A stretch of 64,000 bases of DNA from Pseudomonas sp. QS1027. Lineage in GTDB: Bacteria > Pseudomonadota > Gammaproteobacteria > Pseudomonadales > Pseudomonadaceae. The notes beneath the pieces were generated by a model. The model was not told where the DNA came from. It did no database searches and saw only the letters and a list, made by a program, of their open reading frames with translations. Positions 34,564 through 42,732 of this stretch are shown in pieces. Location: positions 434,001-498,000 of the forward strand of contig NZ_PHSU01000003.1 in assembly GCF_002814235.1 (NCBI RefSeq). The letters are read 5' to 3'. Position numbers and translations under genes: made by a program. How positions within the stretch are numbered: the stretch's first letter is position 1; each line of letters opens with the position of its first letter.

Positions 34564-35490
34564 ATGATTGGCATAAAGAGCATTGCGAGCTACGTGCCTG
34601 TAGCCGGCGTGGACAATTACGCACAAGGTGCAAAATTCGAGAAGGATGAAGCCTTCATCCTCGGCAAGATCGGTTCGGCCTTCCTGCCGCGCAAGGATGA
34701 CGAACAGGAAACCTCGGACCTGTGTGTCGAAGCCGTGAATGCGCTGTTCGCCCGCAATCCCGAGCTCAAGCGCGAATCCATCGACGCGCTGATCGTGGTC
34801 ACCCAGAACGGCGATGAGGAAGGCCTGCCGCATACCGCCGCCATCGTCCAGGACAAGCTCGGCCTGCCCACCAACGTGGCCGCGTTCGATATTTCCCTGG
34901 GTTGCTCCGGTTATGTCTATGGCATCTACGCGATCAAGGGCTTCATGGAAGCGGCGGGCCTGAAAAACGGCCTGTTGGTCACCGCCGATCCTTATTCGAA
35001 GATCGTCGACCCGGAAGATCGCAACACCACCATGCTTTTCGGTGATGCGGCGACGGCTACCTGGATGGGCGAAGACGCGCCCTGGCAACTGGGCAAGGCC
35101 AAGTTCGGCACCGACGGGTCCGGCGCGCCGCACCTGAAGGTCAGCAATGGCGTGTTTTTCATGAACGGCCGCCAGGTCTTCAACTTCGCCTTGCTCAAGG
35201 TTCCGGCGCACCTGCACGAGTTGCTCGAAGAGTCCGGCCTGCAAGCGGACGATATCGACGCGTTCTGCATTCACCAGGGCAGCGCGGCGATTGTCGATGC
35301 CGTGGCGCGGCGTTTCGAGGGCGAGCCCGAGAAGTTCATCAAGGACATGGTCGAGACCGGCAACACGGTGTCGTCGAGTATTCCACTGTTGCTGGAAAAA
35401 CATGTCCTGGACTCGACCTGGAAGCGCGTGGCCCTCAGTGGCTTCGGCGTGGGCTTGTCGTGGGGCTCGGCGATTATTCATCGGCCTTGA
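34564..35490 (+). CDS. FabH-like 3-oxoacyl-ACP synthase III
   Basis: A 308-residue thiolase-fold ketosynthase with an intact Cys-His-Asn triad: C114 in SLGCSGYVYG, H237 in FCIHQGSAAIV and N267 in ETGNTVSSSIP. It condenses an acyl-CoA with malonyl-ACP. A gene of this family accompanies the flagellin glycosyltransferases fgt1/fgt2 upstream of fliC in P. syringae, so it probably makes a short hydroxyacyl group for the glycan rather than membrane fatty acid. The start ATG 34564 (MIGIKSIASY) is the family N-terminus. A terminator follows at 35504. Confidence 0.88.
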   Translation: MIGIKSIASYVPVAGVDNYAQGAKFEKDEAFILGKIGSAFLPRKDDEQETSDLCVEAVNALFARNPELKRESIDALIVVTQNGDEEGLPHTAAIVQDKLGLPTNVAAFDISLGCSGYVYGIYAIKGFMEAAGLKNGLLVTADPYSKIVDPEDRNTTMLFGDAATATWMGEDAPWQLGKAKFGTDGSGAPHLKVSNGVFFMNGRQVFNFALLKVPAHLHELLEESGLQADDIDAFCIHQGSAAIVDAVARRFEGEPEKFIKDMVETGNTVSSSIPLLLEKHVLDSTWKRVALSGFGVGLSWGSAIIHRP

Positions 35491-35503
35491 TGCCAAAGGT
35501 CGC

Positions 35504-35546
35504 AAAATGGCGCTCCAGGTGAGATAACCTTGAGCGCCATTTTTTT
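35504..35546 (+). terminator. Rho-independent terminator after the ketosynthase gene
   Basis: ATGGCGCTC ending at 35515 pairs with GAGCGCCAT starting at 35532, with flanking A and T runs extending the stem, and is followed by TTTTTT. The loop is about 16 bases. It separates the ketosynthase transcript from the Maf gene. Confidence 0.85.
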
Positions 35547-35569
35547 GCGCGGATGTTGAGTGAGACGGC

Positions 35570-36862
35570 ATGAGCGAAAGTTTCGAGCAGAACCTGCAGG
35601 TCATTGGCGCCCGTTGGCCGGGCTTGCTGCCGCGGCTGTTGGCCGAGGACAGCGAGTCGTTGCCGGTTGAACTGGTGGAGGGGCTGGGTTCGACCCTGAG
35701 CGTGGGCGGCATCCAGCTCACCAGCCGCCATGATCGTGTCGCCGAGGCTCGCCTGCAGGCCGCCAGCCTGCCGCCGGACAGCGCCTTGCTGCACCTCTAC
35801 GGCACCGGCTTGGGCGATCTGCAACAGGTCCTGCTGGAGCGGCCGACGCTGCAGCGCCTGTGTGTCCATGTCCTCAACGGCGCGTTGTTCAAGCTGGTGC
35901 TGGGGCTGTTGGATCAGCAATCCTGGCTGAGGGACCCACGGGTCGAACTGAGCTACGCCGCCGACCACCCCGAGATTCTCTTGCCATTTTTCGCCCTGCC
36001 GGCCGAACTGGTGCTGGCCGATGACGACAACGCGCGGATGCGTGATCGTCTGGTCGGCGAGGTGCATCTGACTTTCAACAATCGCGAGTTCGATCCGCAG
36101 TCCGCGGTCATCGTCCAGCGTCTGCTGGACACCCGTGAGGTGTTTGGCGTCGATCGCGACGTCGCCGAGTTGTTTGCGACGCGCCCGGGCCAGCACATCT
36201 ATGTGATCGGTACCGGGCCGACCCTGGAGCAACAGTTCGCCAAGCTGCGGGCGATCGGCGAGCAGCCGGAGCGGCCGTTGTTCATCAGCGTCGACACCGC
36301 CTACCGGCCATTGCGCGAGCAGGGGATCCGACCGGATATCGTGGTCAGCATCGACCAGCGCATCGGTTTCCGGCATTTACCCCCCGAAGCCTCCGACGAC
36401 ATTCCCCTGGTCTATATGCCGATGAGCGATCCCCAGGTGCTGCAGGCCTGGAAAGGCCCGCGCTACGGCGGCTATTCCATCAGCCCGATCTATGCCTCGG
36501 TGCGTGAGCAGTGCCAGCGCGGCCTGTTGTTCGTCGGCGGCAGCGTGCTGCACCCGGCGGTCGACCTGGCGGTGAAGATGGGCGCGGCACGCATCACCCT
36601 GTTCGGCGCCGACTTCGCCTTCCCGATGAACAAGACCCATGCGGGCTGGAAGGATGGCGATCTCGGCCCGGGCGTCGACCTGGCGCAGCACTGGGTACTG
36701 GACGGTCAGGGGCAACGGGTCAGGACGCAGTTGAACTTCCGTCGTTACCTGGTGGAGCTGGAGCGTTATATCGCCCGTCATCCGCAGGTGGCGTTCCTTA
36801 ACAGCAGCCGGGCGGGGGCGCGGATCGTCGGTGCCGGGTTCGACCAGGAGTTTGTCCAATGA
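35570..36862 (+). CDS. Motility accessory factor (Maf, DUF115) family protein
   Basis: A 430-residue protein. Residues about 205-330 are the DUF115/MptE-like domain: YVIGTGPTLEQQFAKL, FISVDTAYRPLREQGIRPD, VSIDQR, then LFVGGSVLHPAVDLAVKMGA and LFGADFAFP. Proteins of this type transfer pseudaminic or related nonulosonic acids to flagellin, and Maf mutants of other bacteria lack filaments. It follows the Pse genes and precedes fliC, so it is the best candidate for the Pse transferase. It is followed by a four-base overlapping small gene. Confidence 0.85.
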   Translation: MSESFEQNLQVIGARWPGLLPRLLAEDSESLPVELVEGLGSTLSVGGIQLTSRHDRVAEARLQAASLPPDSALLHLYGTGLGDLQQVLLERPTLQRLCVHVLNGALFKLVLGLLDQQSWLRDPRVELSYAADHPEILLPFFALPAELVLADDDNARMRDRLVGEVHLTFNNREFDPQSAVIVQRLLDTREVFGVDRDVAELFATRPGQHIYVIGTGPTLEQQFAKLRAIGEQPERPLFISVDTAYRPLREQGIRPDIVVSIDQRIGFRHLPPEASDDIPLVYMPMSDPQVLQAWKGPRYGGYSISPIYASVREQCQRGLLFVGGSVLHPAVDLAVKMGAARITLFGADFAFPMNKTHAGWKDGDLGPGVDLAQHWVLDGQGQRVRTQLNFRRYLVELERYIARHPQVAFLNSSRAGARIVGAGFDQEFVQ

Positions 36863-37128
36863 GCCGGCTGGCGCAGTGTGTCGAGGAAGCCCGCGAATGC
36901 GCCGGGCTGTTTCGTCTGAGCCGTGATGTAGAGGCGGCGTTGAACATGGTCGAGGTGTTCGACGCCGTGCAGTTGGCGTTGGCGAGCGCACCGCAGGCCG
37001 TTCGGCAACAGTGGGCGCAACTGCTGACACGCATGCTGGTTTGCCAGGAATCCCAGGACTGGTTGGGGCTGGCTGACTGGATGGAATACGAACTGGTGGG
37101 GCTGTTGGAATCGGCGGCAATTCCCTGA
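36859..37128 (+). CDS. Small hypothetical protein coupled to Maf
   Basis: An 89-residue acidic, mostly helical protein (MSRLAQCVEEARECAGLFRL, ending DWMEYELVGLLESAAIP). I do not recognise a named family. Its ATG overlaps the maf stop (ATGA), so it is co-translated with the putative Pse transferase, and it lies just upstream of the fliC promoter. It has no signal peptide or membrane segment. It could be a partner or chaperone of the Maf protein, but nothing in the sequence proves this. Confidence 0.7.
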   Translation: MSRLAQCVEEARECAGLFRLSRDVEAALNMVEVFDAVQLALASAPQAVRQQWAQLLTRMLVCQESQDWLGLADWMEYELVGLLESAAIP

Positions 37129-37213
37129 CGTCATTTTTCCTTCCGGGGCAGGGCGCCAAGCCCTTGTTTTCCAAGGGGTGGCAGGGTGATGGCAAATTTT
37201 TTGAAAAAAACCC

Positions 37214-37240
37214 TCAAGCAACTTGCAATCCCGACGATAA
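37214..37240 (+). promoter_or_regulatory. FliA (sigma-28) promoter of fliC
   Basis: TCAAG at 37214-37218, fourteen bases, then GACGATAA at 37233-37240, one change from the FliA -10 consensus GCCGATAA. Transcription would begin near 37247, giving a leader of about 74 bases with GAGGA ahead of the fliC ATG. A- and T-runs at 37196-37210 just upstream could act as an UP element. A hairpin at 37155-37182 lies further upstream and may end the maf transcript, but it has no T-run. Confidence 0.85.
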
Positions 37241-37320
37241 CTATTACGAAGGTTCTCTAGGCCATACCCGGCGCTTGCCAGGGCCGGAAGCCGCAGTACC
37301 CAACCAACGAGGATTTCGTC

Positions 37321-38172
37321 ATGTCTTTAAGCGTAAATACTAACGTCACTTCCCTGGCTGTTCAGCAGAACCTGAACAACGCAGCCTCGGCTCTTTCCAC
37401 CGCCATGACGCGCCTGTCTTCCGGCCTGCGAATCAACAGCGCCGCGGACGACGCCGCCGGTCTGCAGATCTCCACTCGTATGACCAGCCAGCTCCGTGGT
37501 ATGACCGTTGCGATCAAAAACGCCAACGACGGTATCTCCCTGGCGCAAACCGCTGGCGGCGCGATGTCCACTGACACCGACATTCTGCAGCGTATGCGGG
37601 AACTGGCCGTACAGGCTCGTAACGGTACCAACAGTACTGCCGACCAGACCGCGACCAACGCTGAATTCGCCCAGATGTCGGACGAATTGACCCGTATCGC
37701 CGCCAGTACCCAGTTGAACGGCAAGTTCCTGCTGAACGGTTCGGCTGGCGTTGTGACCCTGCAAGTGGGTGCCAACACCGGTACCGCCAACCAGATCAGC
37801 CTGTCCCTGAGCGGCAAGTTCGACGCCGTCAGCCTGTCCGTGGACAGCGGTACTCTGGTTCTGACCGGTGCTACCAGTGCCGCCGCAGCCTCCAACATCG
37901 ACAACGCGATCACCGCGATCGACGCTGCAATCGCTGCCATCGGTGCTACCCAGGCCAGCCTCGGTGCTTCGCAGAACCGTCTGACCAGCACCATCGACGT
38001 TCTGCAGAACGTGGATCAGAACACCGATGCTGCACAGGGTCGTATCCAAGATACCGACTTCGCCGCTGAAACCGCCGAGCTGACCAAGCAGCAAACCCTG
38101 CAACAGGCTTCCACCTCGGTTCTGGCTCAGGCCAACCAACTGCCTTCCGCTGTACTGAAGCTGCTTCAGTAA
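37321..38172 (+). CDS. fliC: Flagellin FliC
   Basis: A 283-residue flagellin, short because the exposed central domain is small, as in P. syringae-type flagellins. The N-terminal D0/D1 (about 1-145) and C-terminal helices (about 200-283, ending SAVLKLLQ) are intact, and LQRMRELAVQ is the conserved TLR5-type helix. Residues 30-51 correspond to the plant-recognised flg22 epitope but with changes (RLSSGLRINSAADDAAGLQI). The central segment is rich in Ser and Thr and is the likely glycan attachment region. It is exported through the type III apparatus with FliS as chaperone and has its own FliA promoter. Confidence 0.98.
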   Translation: MSLSVNTNVTSLAVQQNLNNAASALSTAMTRLSSGLRINSAADDAAGLQISTRMTSQLRGMTVAIKNANDGISLAQTAGGAMSTDTDILQRMRELAVQARNGTNSTADQTATNAEFAQMSDELTRIAASTQLNGKFLLNGSAGVVTLQVGANTGTANQISLSLSGKFDAVSLSVDSGTLVLTGATSAAAASNIDNAITAIDAAIAAIGATQASLGASQNRLTSTIDVLQNVDQNTDAAQGRIQDTDFAAETAELTKQQTLQQASTSVLAQANQLPSAVLKLLQ

Positions 38173-38245
38173 TTTCGGAATGAGTTTTGGCGGGGGGGTG
38201 TGCTTGTCACGCTCTCTCGCTTTTTCACGTTGAGAGGTGATGGTT

Positions 38246-38617
38246 ATGGACATGAGTGTAAAGCTTAGTCTGTCTTACCCCGCTGTTACGCCGGCCAGTT
38301 CCAGTCCTGTTGCCGGCCAGCCGGTATCGGCCACGGCGGCGCCTCAGGCGGATCCGGTAAAACCCGTTTCGGCCACCAGCAAGGACTCGGACTCTTCCGA
38401 CAGACTCAAACAGGCTGTGCAGGATATCGAGAAGTTCGTTCAATCGATCAAGCGCAACCTGGAATTTTCCATCGACGAGCACTCCGGGCAAGTCGTGGTC
38501 AAGGTGATCGCCAGTGACAGTGGTGAAGTGATTCGACAGATTCCCACCGCGGAAGCCTTGAAACTGGCTGACAGTTTGAGTTCAGCGAGTAATGTGCTGT
38601 TTGACGCGAAAGCCTGA
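38246..38617 (+). CDS. flaG: FlaG family flagellar protein
   Basis: A 123-residue protein with a disordered Ser/Pro/Ala-rich first half and the conserved FlaG domain in the second (about 52-120: DIEKFVQSIKRNLEFSIDE, VVVKVIASDSGEVIRQIP). Its role is in filament length or stability. Several in-frame starts are clustered here; ATG 38246 is best spaced (8 bases) from GAGAGG at 38232, while GTG 38237 and ATG 38240 are too close. It lies between fliC and fliD as in other pseudomonads. Confidence 0.93.
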   Translation: MDMSVKLSLSYPAVTPASSSPVAGQPVSATAAPQADPVKPVSATSKDSDSSDRLKQAVQDIEKFVQSIKRNLEFSIDEHSGQVVVKVIASDSGEVIRQIPTAEALKLADSLSSASNVLFDAKA

Positions 38618-38699
38618 CAGCTGGCATGAATCGTGTGTGCAGGTACTTTTGGTGCTGGTAAAGGTCAAAAGACTGGCAGCAAATTGAAGGGAGATAAAC

Positions 38700-40142
38700 A
38701 TGGCAAGTCCAATTACACCGTCTACGGGCCTGGGTTCCGGCCTGGATATCGGTTCGATCGTGACCGCGCTGGTCAACGCCGATAAATCGGCTGCGCAGAC
38801 ACAGATCACCAATTCGCAAGCAACCAACACGCTGAAGCTCTCCGGCGTGGGTTCGCTGAAAAGTGCGCTGACGACCTTCCAGACCGCACTGACCAATCTC
38901 AACAGTTCGACCACTCCGCAGTTCGCCGGCTTCTCGGCAACATCGGGGACGCCGTCGACCTTGACGGCCACCACTGACAATACCGCGGTAGCCGGTAGCT
39001 ACAACATTACGGTGAATGCCCTTGCCACGGGTTCGCAGGTAGCCAGTGCTTCCTTTGCCGGCGGTGCGAGCAGTGCCATTCCGAGTGGTACCCTGACCAT
39101 CAGTCAGAATGGCACTAACTACAATGTCACCATCCCGGCGAATGCGACGCTGCAGAGCACCCGTGACGCGATCAACTCCACGCTGTCGAGCAACGGTATA
39201 TCCGCCAACATCGTGACCGACAGTAGCGGCTCTTCGCGTCTGGTGTTTGGTTCTACTACCACTGGCGTGGGTTCCGATTTGTCGGTCAGTGGTATTGCCG
39301 GTCTGGAAGTCGACGGCACCCAGGTGATGGCCAATCCCCCGTCGGCAACCAGTTCGGGGGCGATCACTGCGTTGGCCCAGAATGCCAGCCTGACGATCAG
39401 CGGTCTGACGGTCAGCAGCAAGAGCAATACCGTCACCGGTGCCGTCAGTGGTCTGACACTGAATCTGCTCTCGGCAGGGGCTCCAGGCGTGGGTGCGACC
39501 TCTCAGGTCACCGTGGGTACCAACACCACGGGTCTGCAGAGTTCGATCCAGACGTTCGTGAACGCCTACAACAGCCTGATGACGACCATCGGCAATCTCA
39601 GTACCCCGACGACCGACTCCAATGGTAATGTCGTGCCGGCGGCGTTCACCGGCGACTCCTTGCCTCGCGCACTGATTTCCAGCATCCGTGGTGTGCTCAC
39701 CACGCCTGGGCCGGGTAGTCAGTTGGCAGTGCTCTCGCAGTTGGGTGTGGGGACGGATCCGGTTTCGGGTAACCTGAACTTCAACGCCACTACGTTCAAC
39801 CGGGCCATGACCACCGATGGCCTGAGCGGTCAGGTGCAGACGCTGTTTACCGGGACCACCGCCAACTCTGGGTCGGACGGTGTGTTGTCGCGGATGACCG
39901 CGGCGATCTCCTCCTACGTCCAGACCGGTGGTTTGCTCGATCAGCGCACCGACAGCCTGAACACCCAGGCCAGCAGCCTGACCAGTCAACAGGCGGCACT
40001 GGATCTGCATGTCACCAACATCACCGCAACCCTGACGGCCAAGTACAACGCCATGGACCTGTTGGTCGGGCAGTTGAAGGCGACCTCTACCAGCATCACG
40101 TCGTTCTTCAGCTCGCTGGATGCGCAGAAGTCGGCCAGCTGA
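38700..40142 (+). CDS. fliD: Filament cap protein FliD
   Basis: A 480-residue hook-associated protein 2 that caps the growing filament and folds flagellin subunits. The N-terminal TGLGSGLDIGSIVTALVNADK and C-terminal LTAKYNAMDLLVGQLKATST are diagnostic. The central region is Ser/Thr/Gly-rich and variable. It has a GGGAGAT ribosome site. A strong terminator follows at 40159, then the fliS promoter. Confidence 0.97.
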   Translation: MASPITPSTGLGSGLDIGSIVTALVNADKSAAQTQITNSQATNTLKLSGVGSLKSALTTFQTALTNLNSSTTPQFAGFSATSGTPSTLTATTDNTAVAGSYNITVNALATGSQVASASFAGGASSAIPSGTLTISQNGTNYNVTIPANATLQSTRDAINSTLSSNGISANIVTDSSGSSRLVFGSTTTGVGSDLSVSGIAGLEVDGTQVMANPPSATSSGAITALAQNASLTISGLTVSSKSNTVTGAVSGLTLNLLSAGAPGVGATSQVTVGTNTTGLQSSIQTFVNAYNSLMTTIGNLSTPTTDSNGNVVPAAFTGDSLPRALISSIRGVLTTPGPGSQLAVLSQLGVGTDPVSGNLNFNATTFNRAMTTDGLSGQVQTLFTGTTANSGSDGVLSRMTAAISSYVQTGGLLDQRTDSLNTQASSLTSQQAALDLHVTNITATLTAKYNAMDLLVGQLKATSTSITSFFSSLDAQKSAS

Positions 40143-40158
40143 TTATCGGCTTCACGCC

Positions 40159-40194
40159 AAAAACCCGGCTGCGTTTACCGCGTGCCGGGTTTTT
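40159..40194 (+). terminator. Rho-independent terminator after fliD
   Basis: AAAAACCCGGC at 40159-40169 pairs perfectly with GCCGGGTTTTT at 40184-40194 around a 14-base loop. The T-run is part of the stem. It separates fliD from the independently promoted fliS. Confidence 0.9.
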
Positions 40195-40206
40195 GCCTTC
40201 TGGGTC

Positions 40207-40233
40207 TAAAGTTTTCTGACTCAAAGACGATAC
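40207..40233 (+). promoter_or_regulatory. FliA (sigma-28) promoter of fliS
   Basis: TAAAGTTT at 40207-40214, eleven bases, then GACGATAC at 40226-40233. The -35 block and the spacing match the FliA consensus TAAAGTTT-N11-GCCGATAA exactly, and the -10 has two changes. It lies 39 bases before the fliS ATG, just after the fliD terminator. Confidence 0.8.
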
Positions 40234-40272
40234 ACTTCTTATACGAACCCCTGAGCAGTAATGAGGTAGAAC

Positions 40273-40668
40273 ATGAATCCGATGCTAGCCCTTCGGCAAT
40301 ACCAGAAGGTAGGAGCCCAGGCCCAGACCTCCGAGGCCAGTCCTCACCGTCTGGTGCAGATGTTGATGGAAGGTGGTCTGGATCGTATCGCGCAGGCCAG
40401 GGGTGCCATCCAGCGCAAGGACATTCCAGGCAAGGGTATCGCCATCGGCAAGGCCATCGATATTATCGGCGGTTTGCGCGAAGGCCTGGACCTGGAGAAA
40501 TCAGCGGATTCGGTGGGTAGCCTGGACAATCTTTACGCCTATATGATGAAAGTCCTGCTGCAAGCCAATGTAAAGTCGGATATCGGCCTGCTCGACGAAG
40601 TCGCCGGCCTGCTCGCCACCGTCAAGGAAGGTTGGGACGCCATCGCACCACCGGGTCCGCAGTTCTAA
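40273..40668 (+). CDS. fliS: Flagellin export chaperone FliS
   Basis: A 131-residue helical chaperone that binds the flagellin C-terminus in the cytoplasm and prevents early polymerisation. LRQYQKVGAQAQTSEASPHRLVQMLMEGGLDRI is the family N-terminus (given here as two parts: residues 7-26 and 27-39), and LYAYMMKVLLQANV the third helix. The start has GAGGT upstream. It lies ten bases before fliT. Confidence 0.96.
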   Translation: MNPMLALRQYQKVGAQAQTSEASPHRLVQMLMEGGLDRIAQARGAIQRKDIPGKGIAIGKAIDIIGGLREGLDLEKSADSVGSLDNLYAYMMKVLLQANVKSDIGLLDEVAGLLATVKEGWDAIAPPGPQF

Positions 40669-40678
40669 GGAGTACATC

Positions 40679-40975
40679 ATGAGTCTCGTACTGCAGCGTA
40701 TCGAAGAAACCCGCGAAGCCCTGGTAAAGGCTTTGGCCGAGCGTGACTGGGAGGCCATCACCCAGCTGGACCTGGCCTGTCGTGCTTGCATGGAAGATGT
40801 GCTGGGCGAGACTGGCCTGGATGAGGACGCACTGCGCGTCAAGCTGGAAGAGTTGCTGCACGTCTATCGCATGTTGCTGGAAGCGGCGATGACCGAACGT
40901 CAGTCAATAGTCGATGAGATGTCGAAGATCCAGCAAGCAAGGAACGCTGCAAAGGTTTACCATCTGTTCGGTTAA
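40679..40975 (+). CDS. fliT: FliT-like flagellar chaperone
   Basis: A 98-residue helical protein (RIEETREALVKALAERDWEA, LEELLHVYRMLLEAAMTERQ) in the position and of the size of FliT, the chaperone of the FliD cap. Sequence conservation in this family is low, so the name rests on position after fliS, helix pattern and length. It has an AAGGAGT ribosome site and shares the fliS promoter. Confidence 0.8.
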   Translation: MSLVLQRIEETREALVKALAERDWEAITQLDLACRACMEDVLGETGLDEDALRVKLEELLHVYRMLLEAAMTERQSIVDEMSKIQQARNAAKVYHLFG

Positions 40976-41009
40976 TGTTGGGTTAATCGAACCGTATTGC
41001 GCCATAAAT

Positions 41010-41038
41010 TTGACTATGTACGCTTTTTTGACTTAACT
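41010..41038 (+). promoter_or_regulatory. Possible sigma-70 promoter of fleQ
   Basis: TTGACT at 41010-41015 and TTAACT at 41033-41038 are 17 bases apart in the AT-rich 171-bp gap before fleQ. The -35 is good and the -10 poor. In P. aeruginosa fleQ is transcribed by sigma-70, in keeping with its place at the top of the hierarchy. No sigma-54 element was found in this gap. Confidence 0.4.
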
Positions 41039-41146
41039 AGTGCTGTTTCCAGATTTCAGTCGTCCTTTGAGGCCCTGTCCGGCCTCGGATGTCTAGCTTG
41101 CCCCACCCATAACGGGCATCGAGTTGACTAGGGAAGTTGCTATTGC

Positions 41147-42622
41147 ATGTGGCGTGAAACCAAAATTCTGCTGATCGATGACGATAGCGTTCGCCGCCGC
41201 GACCTGGCGGTGATCTTAAATTTTCTCGGCGAAGAAAATATTTCCTGCACCAGCGATGACTGGCAGCAGATGGTCGGCTCTTTGTCGTCCAGTCGCGAAG
41301 TGCTGTGCGTCCTGATCGGGACGGTCAATGCCGCGAGCGGACTGACTGGCTTGCTTAAGACACTGTCGACCTGGGATGAGTTCCTTCCCGTCCTGCTTCT
41401 GGGTGAAATTTCTTCTGCCGACCTGCCCGAAGACCAGCGTCGTCGGGTCCTGTCCAGCCTGGAAATGCCGCCCAGCTACAGCAAGCTGCTCGACTCCCTG
41501 CACCGTGCCCAGGTCTATCGCGAGATGTACGACCAGGCCCGTGAGCGCGGCCGGCAGCGCGAGCCCAACCTGTTCCGCAGCCTGGTCGGCACCAGCCGTG
41601 CCATCCAGCACGTGCGCCAGATGATGCAGCAAGTGGCCGACACCGACGCCAGCGTGCTGATCCTCGGCGAGTCCGGCACCGGCAAGGAAGTGGTGGCGCG
41701 CAACCTGCACTATCACTCCAAGCGCCGCGACGCGCCTTTCGTACCGGTCAACTGCGGGGCGATCCCGGCCGAGTTGCTGGAAAGCGAACTGTTCGGTCAC
41801 GAGAAGGGCGCCTTTACCGGGGCCATCACCAGCCGTGCCGGGCGTTTCGAGCTGGCCAACGGCGGTACGCTGTTCCTCGACGAGATCGGCGACATGCCGC
41901 TGCCGATGCAGGTCAAGCTGTTGCGTGTGCTGCAGGAGCGTACCTTCGAGCGCGTGGGCAGCAACAAGACCCAGAGCATCGACGTACGGATCATCGCCGC
42001 CACCCACAAGAACCTTGAAAGCATGATCGAGGTCGGCAGCTTCCGCGAAGACCTCTACTACCGCCTGAACGTGTTCCCCATCGAGATGGCGCCGCTGCGT
42101 GAGCGGGTCGAGGACATTCCGTTGCTGATGAACGAATTGATCTCGCGCATGGAGCACGAAAAGCGCGGTTCCATTCGTTTCAATTCGGCGGCGATCATGT
42201 CGCTGTGCCGGCACGCCTGGCCGGGCAATGTCCGCGAACTGGCCAACCTGGTGGAGCGCATGGCGATCATGCATCCGTATGGGGTGATCGGCGTCGCCGA
42301 ACTGCCGAAGAAATTCCGCTACGTCGATGATGAAGACGAGCAACTGGTGGACAGCCTGCGCAGTGACCTCGAAGAACGGGTCGCGATCAATGGCCATACT
42401 CCGGACTTCACTACCTCGGCGATGTTGCCGCCCGAAGGCCTCGACCTCAAGGACTACCTCGGTGGCCTTGAACAGGGGCTGATCCAGCAAGCGCTGGACG
42501 ACGCCAATGGCATCGTCGCTCGCGCCGCCGAGCGCCTGCGGATCCGTCGTACCACCCTGGTGGAGAAGATGCGCAAGTACGGGATGAGCCGTCGCGAGGG
42601 TGATGAACAGGCGGATGATTGA
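41147..42622 (+). CDS. fleQ: Flagellar master regulator FleQ
   Basis: A 491-residue sigma-54 enhancer-binding protein at the top of the flagellar cascade that also responds to c-di-GMP. It has an N-terminal receiver-like domain (1-120) without a normal phosphoacceptor Asp. The AAA+ domain has Walker A GESGTGKE (174-181), GAFTGA (221-226) and Walker [12 protein letters not shown]-terminal Fis helix-turn-helix reads [20 protein letters not shown]144 in LFRS and R185-N186 in VVARN match the c-di-GMP-binding residues known from P. aeruginosa FleQ. It is likely to activate the sigma-54 promoters listed here. Confidence 0.97.
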   Translation: MWRETKILLIDDDSVRRRDLAVILNFLGEENISCTSDDWQQMVGSLSSSREVLCVLIGTVNAASGLTGLLKTLSTWDEFLPVLLLGEISSADLPEDQRRRVLSSLEMPPSYSKLLDSLHRAQVYREMYDQARERGRQREPNLFRSLVGTSRAIQHVRQMMQQVADTDASVLILGESGTGKEVVARNLHYHSKRRDAPFVPVNCGAIPAELLESELFGHEKGAFTGAITSRAGRFELANGGTLFLDEIGDMPLPMQVKLLRVLQERTFERVGSNKTQSIDVRIIAATHKNLESMIEVGSFREDLYYRLNVFPIEMAPLRERVEDIPLLMNELISRMEHEKRGSIRFNSAAIMSLCRHAWPGNVRELANLVERMAIMHPYGVIGVAELPKKFRYVDDEDEQLVDSLRSDLEERVAINGHTPDFTTSAMLPPEGLDLKDYLGGLEQGLIQQALDDANGIVARAAERLRIRRTTLVEKMRKYGMSRREGDEQADD

Positions 42623-42635
42623 CGCCTGTTTTTCA

Positions 42636-42663
42636 AGCTGCTGAAAAGTAGCTGGTTTTTTTT
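42636..42663 (+). terminator. Probable terminator after fleQ
   Basis: AGCTGCT at 42636-42642 pairs with AGTAGCT at 42647-42653 (one G-T pair) around GAAA, followed by GG and eight T residues. It ends where the fleS sigma-54 promoter begins. Confidence 0.6.
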
Positions 42664-42681
42664 CGGCACGGGTATTGCTAA
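42664..42681 (+). promoter_or_regulatory. Sigma-54 promoter of fleSR
   Basis: CGGCACGGGTATTGCTA: GG at 42665-42666 and GC at 42677-42678 are ten bases apart, with GGCACG and TTGCT matching the consensus blocks except for the first T. The start would be near 42690, about 43 bases before the fleS ATG. This is the best sigma-54 element in the window. Confidence 0.9.
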
Positions 42682-42732
42682 GTCTCTCGTAACGTTCCGT
42701 TTAAATGACGGTCAGCCAAGCGAGAGAGCACC

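Noticed and set aside
15172..37128. The glycosylation island as a recent mobile element
   Set aside because: No integrase, transposase, tRNA border or direct repeats were seen, and most genes share the codon style of the flagellar genes.
38173..38245. Terminator after fliC
   Set aside because: A T-run is present near 38221 but no stable stem precedes it, so fliC and flaG may be co-transcribed.
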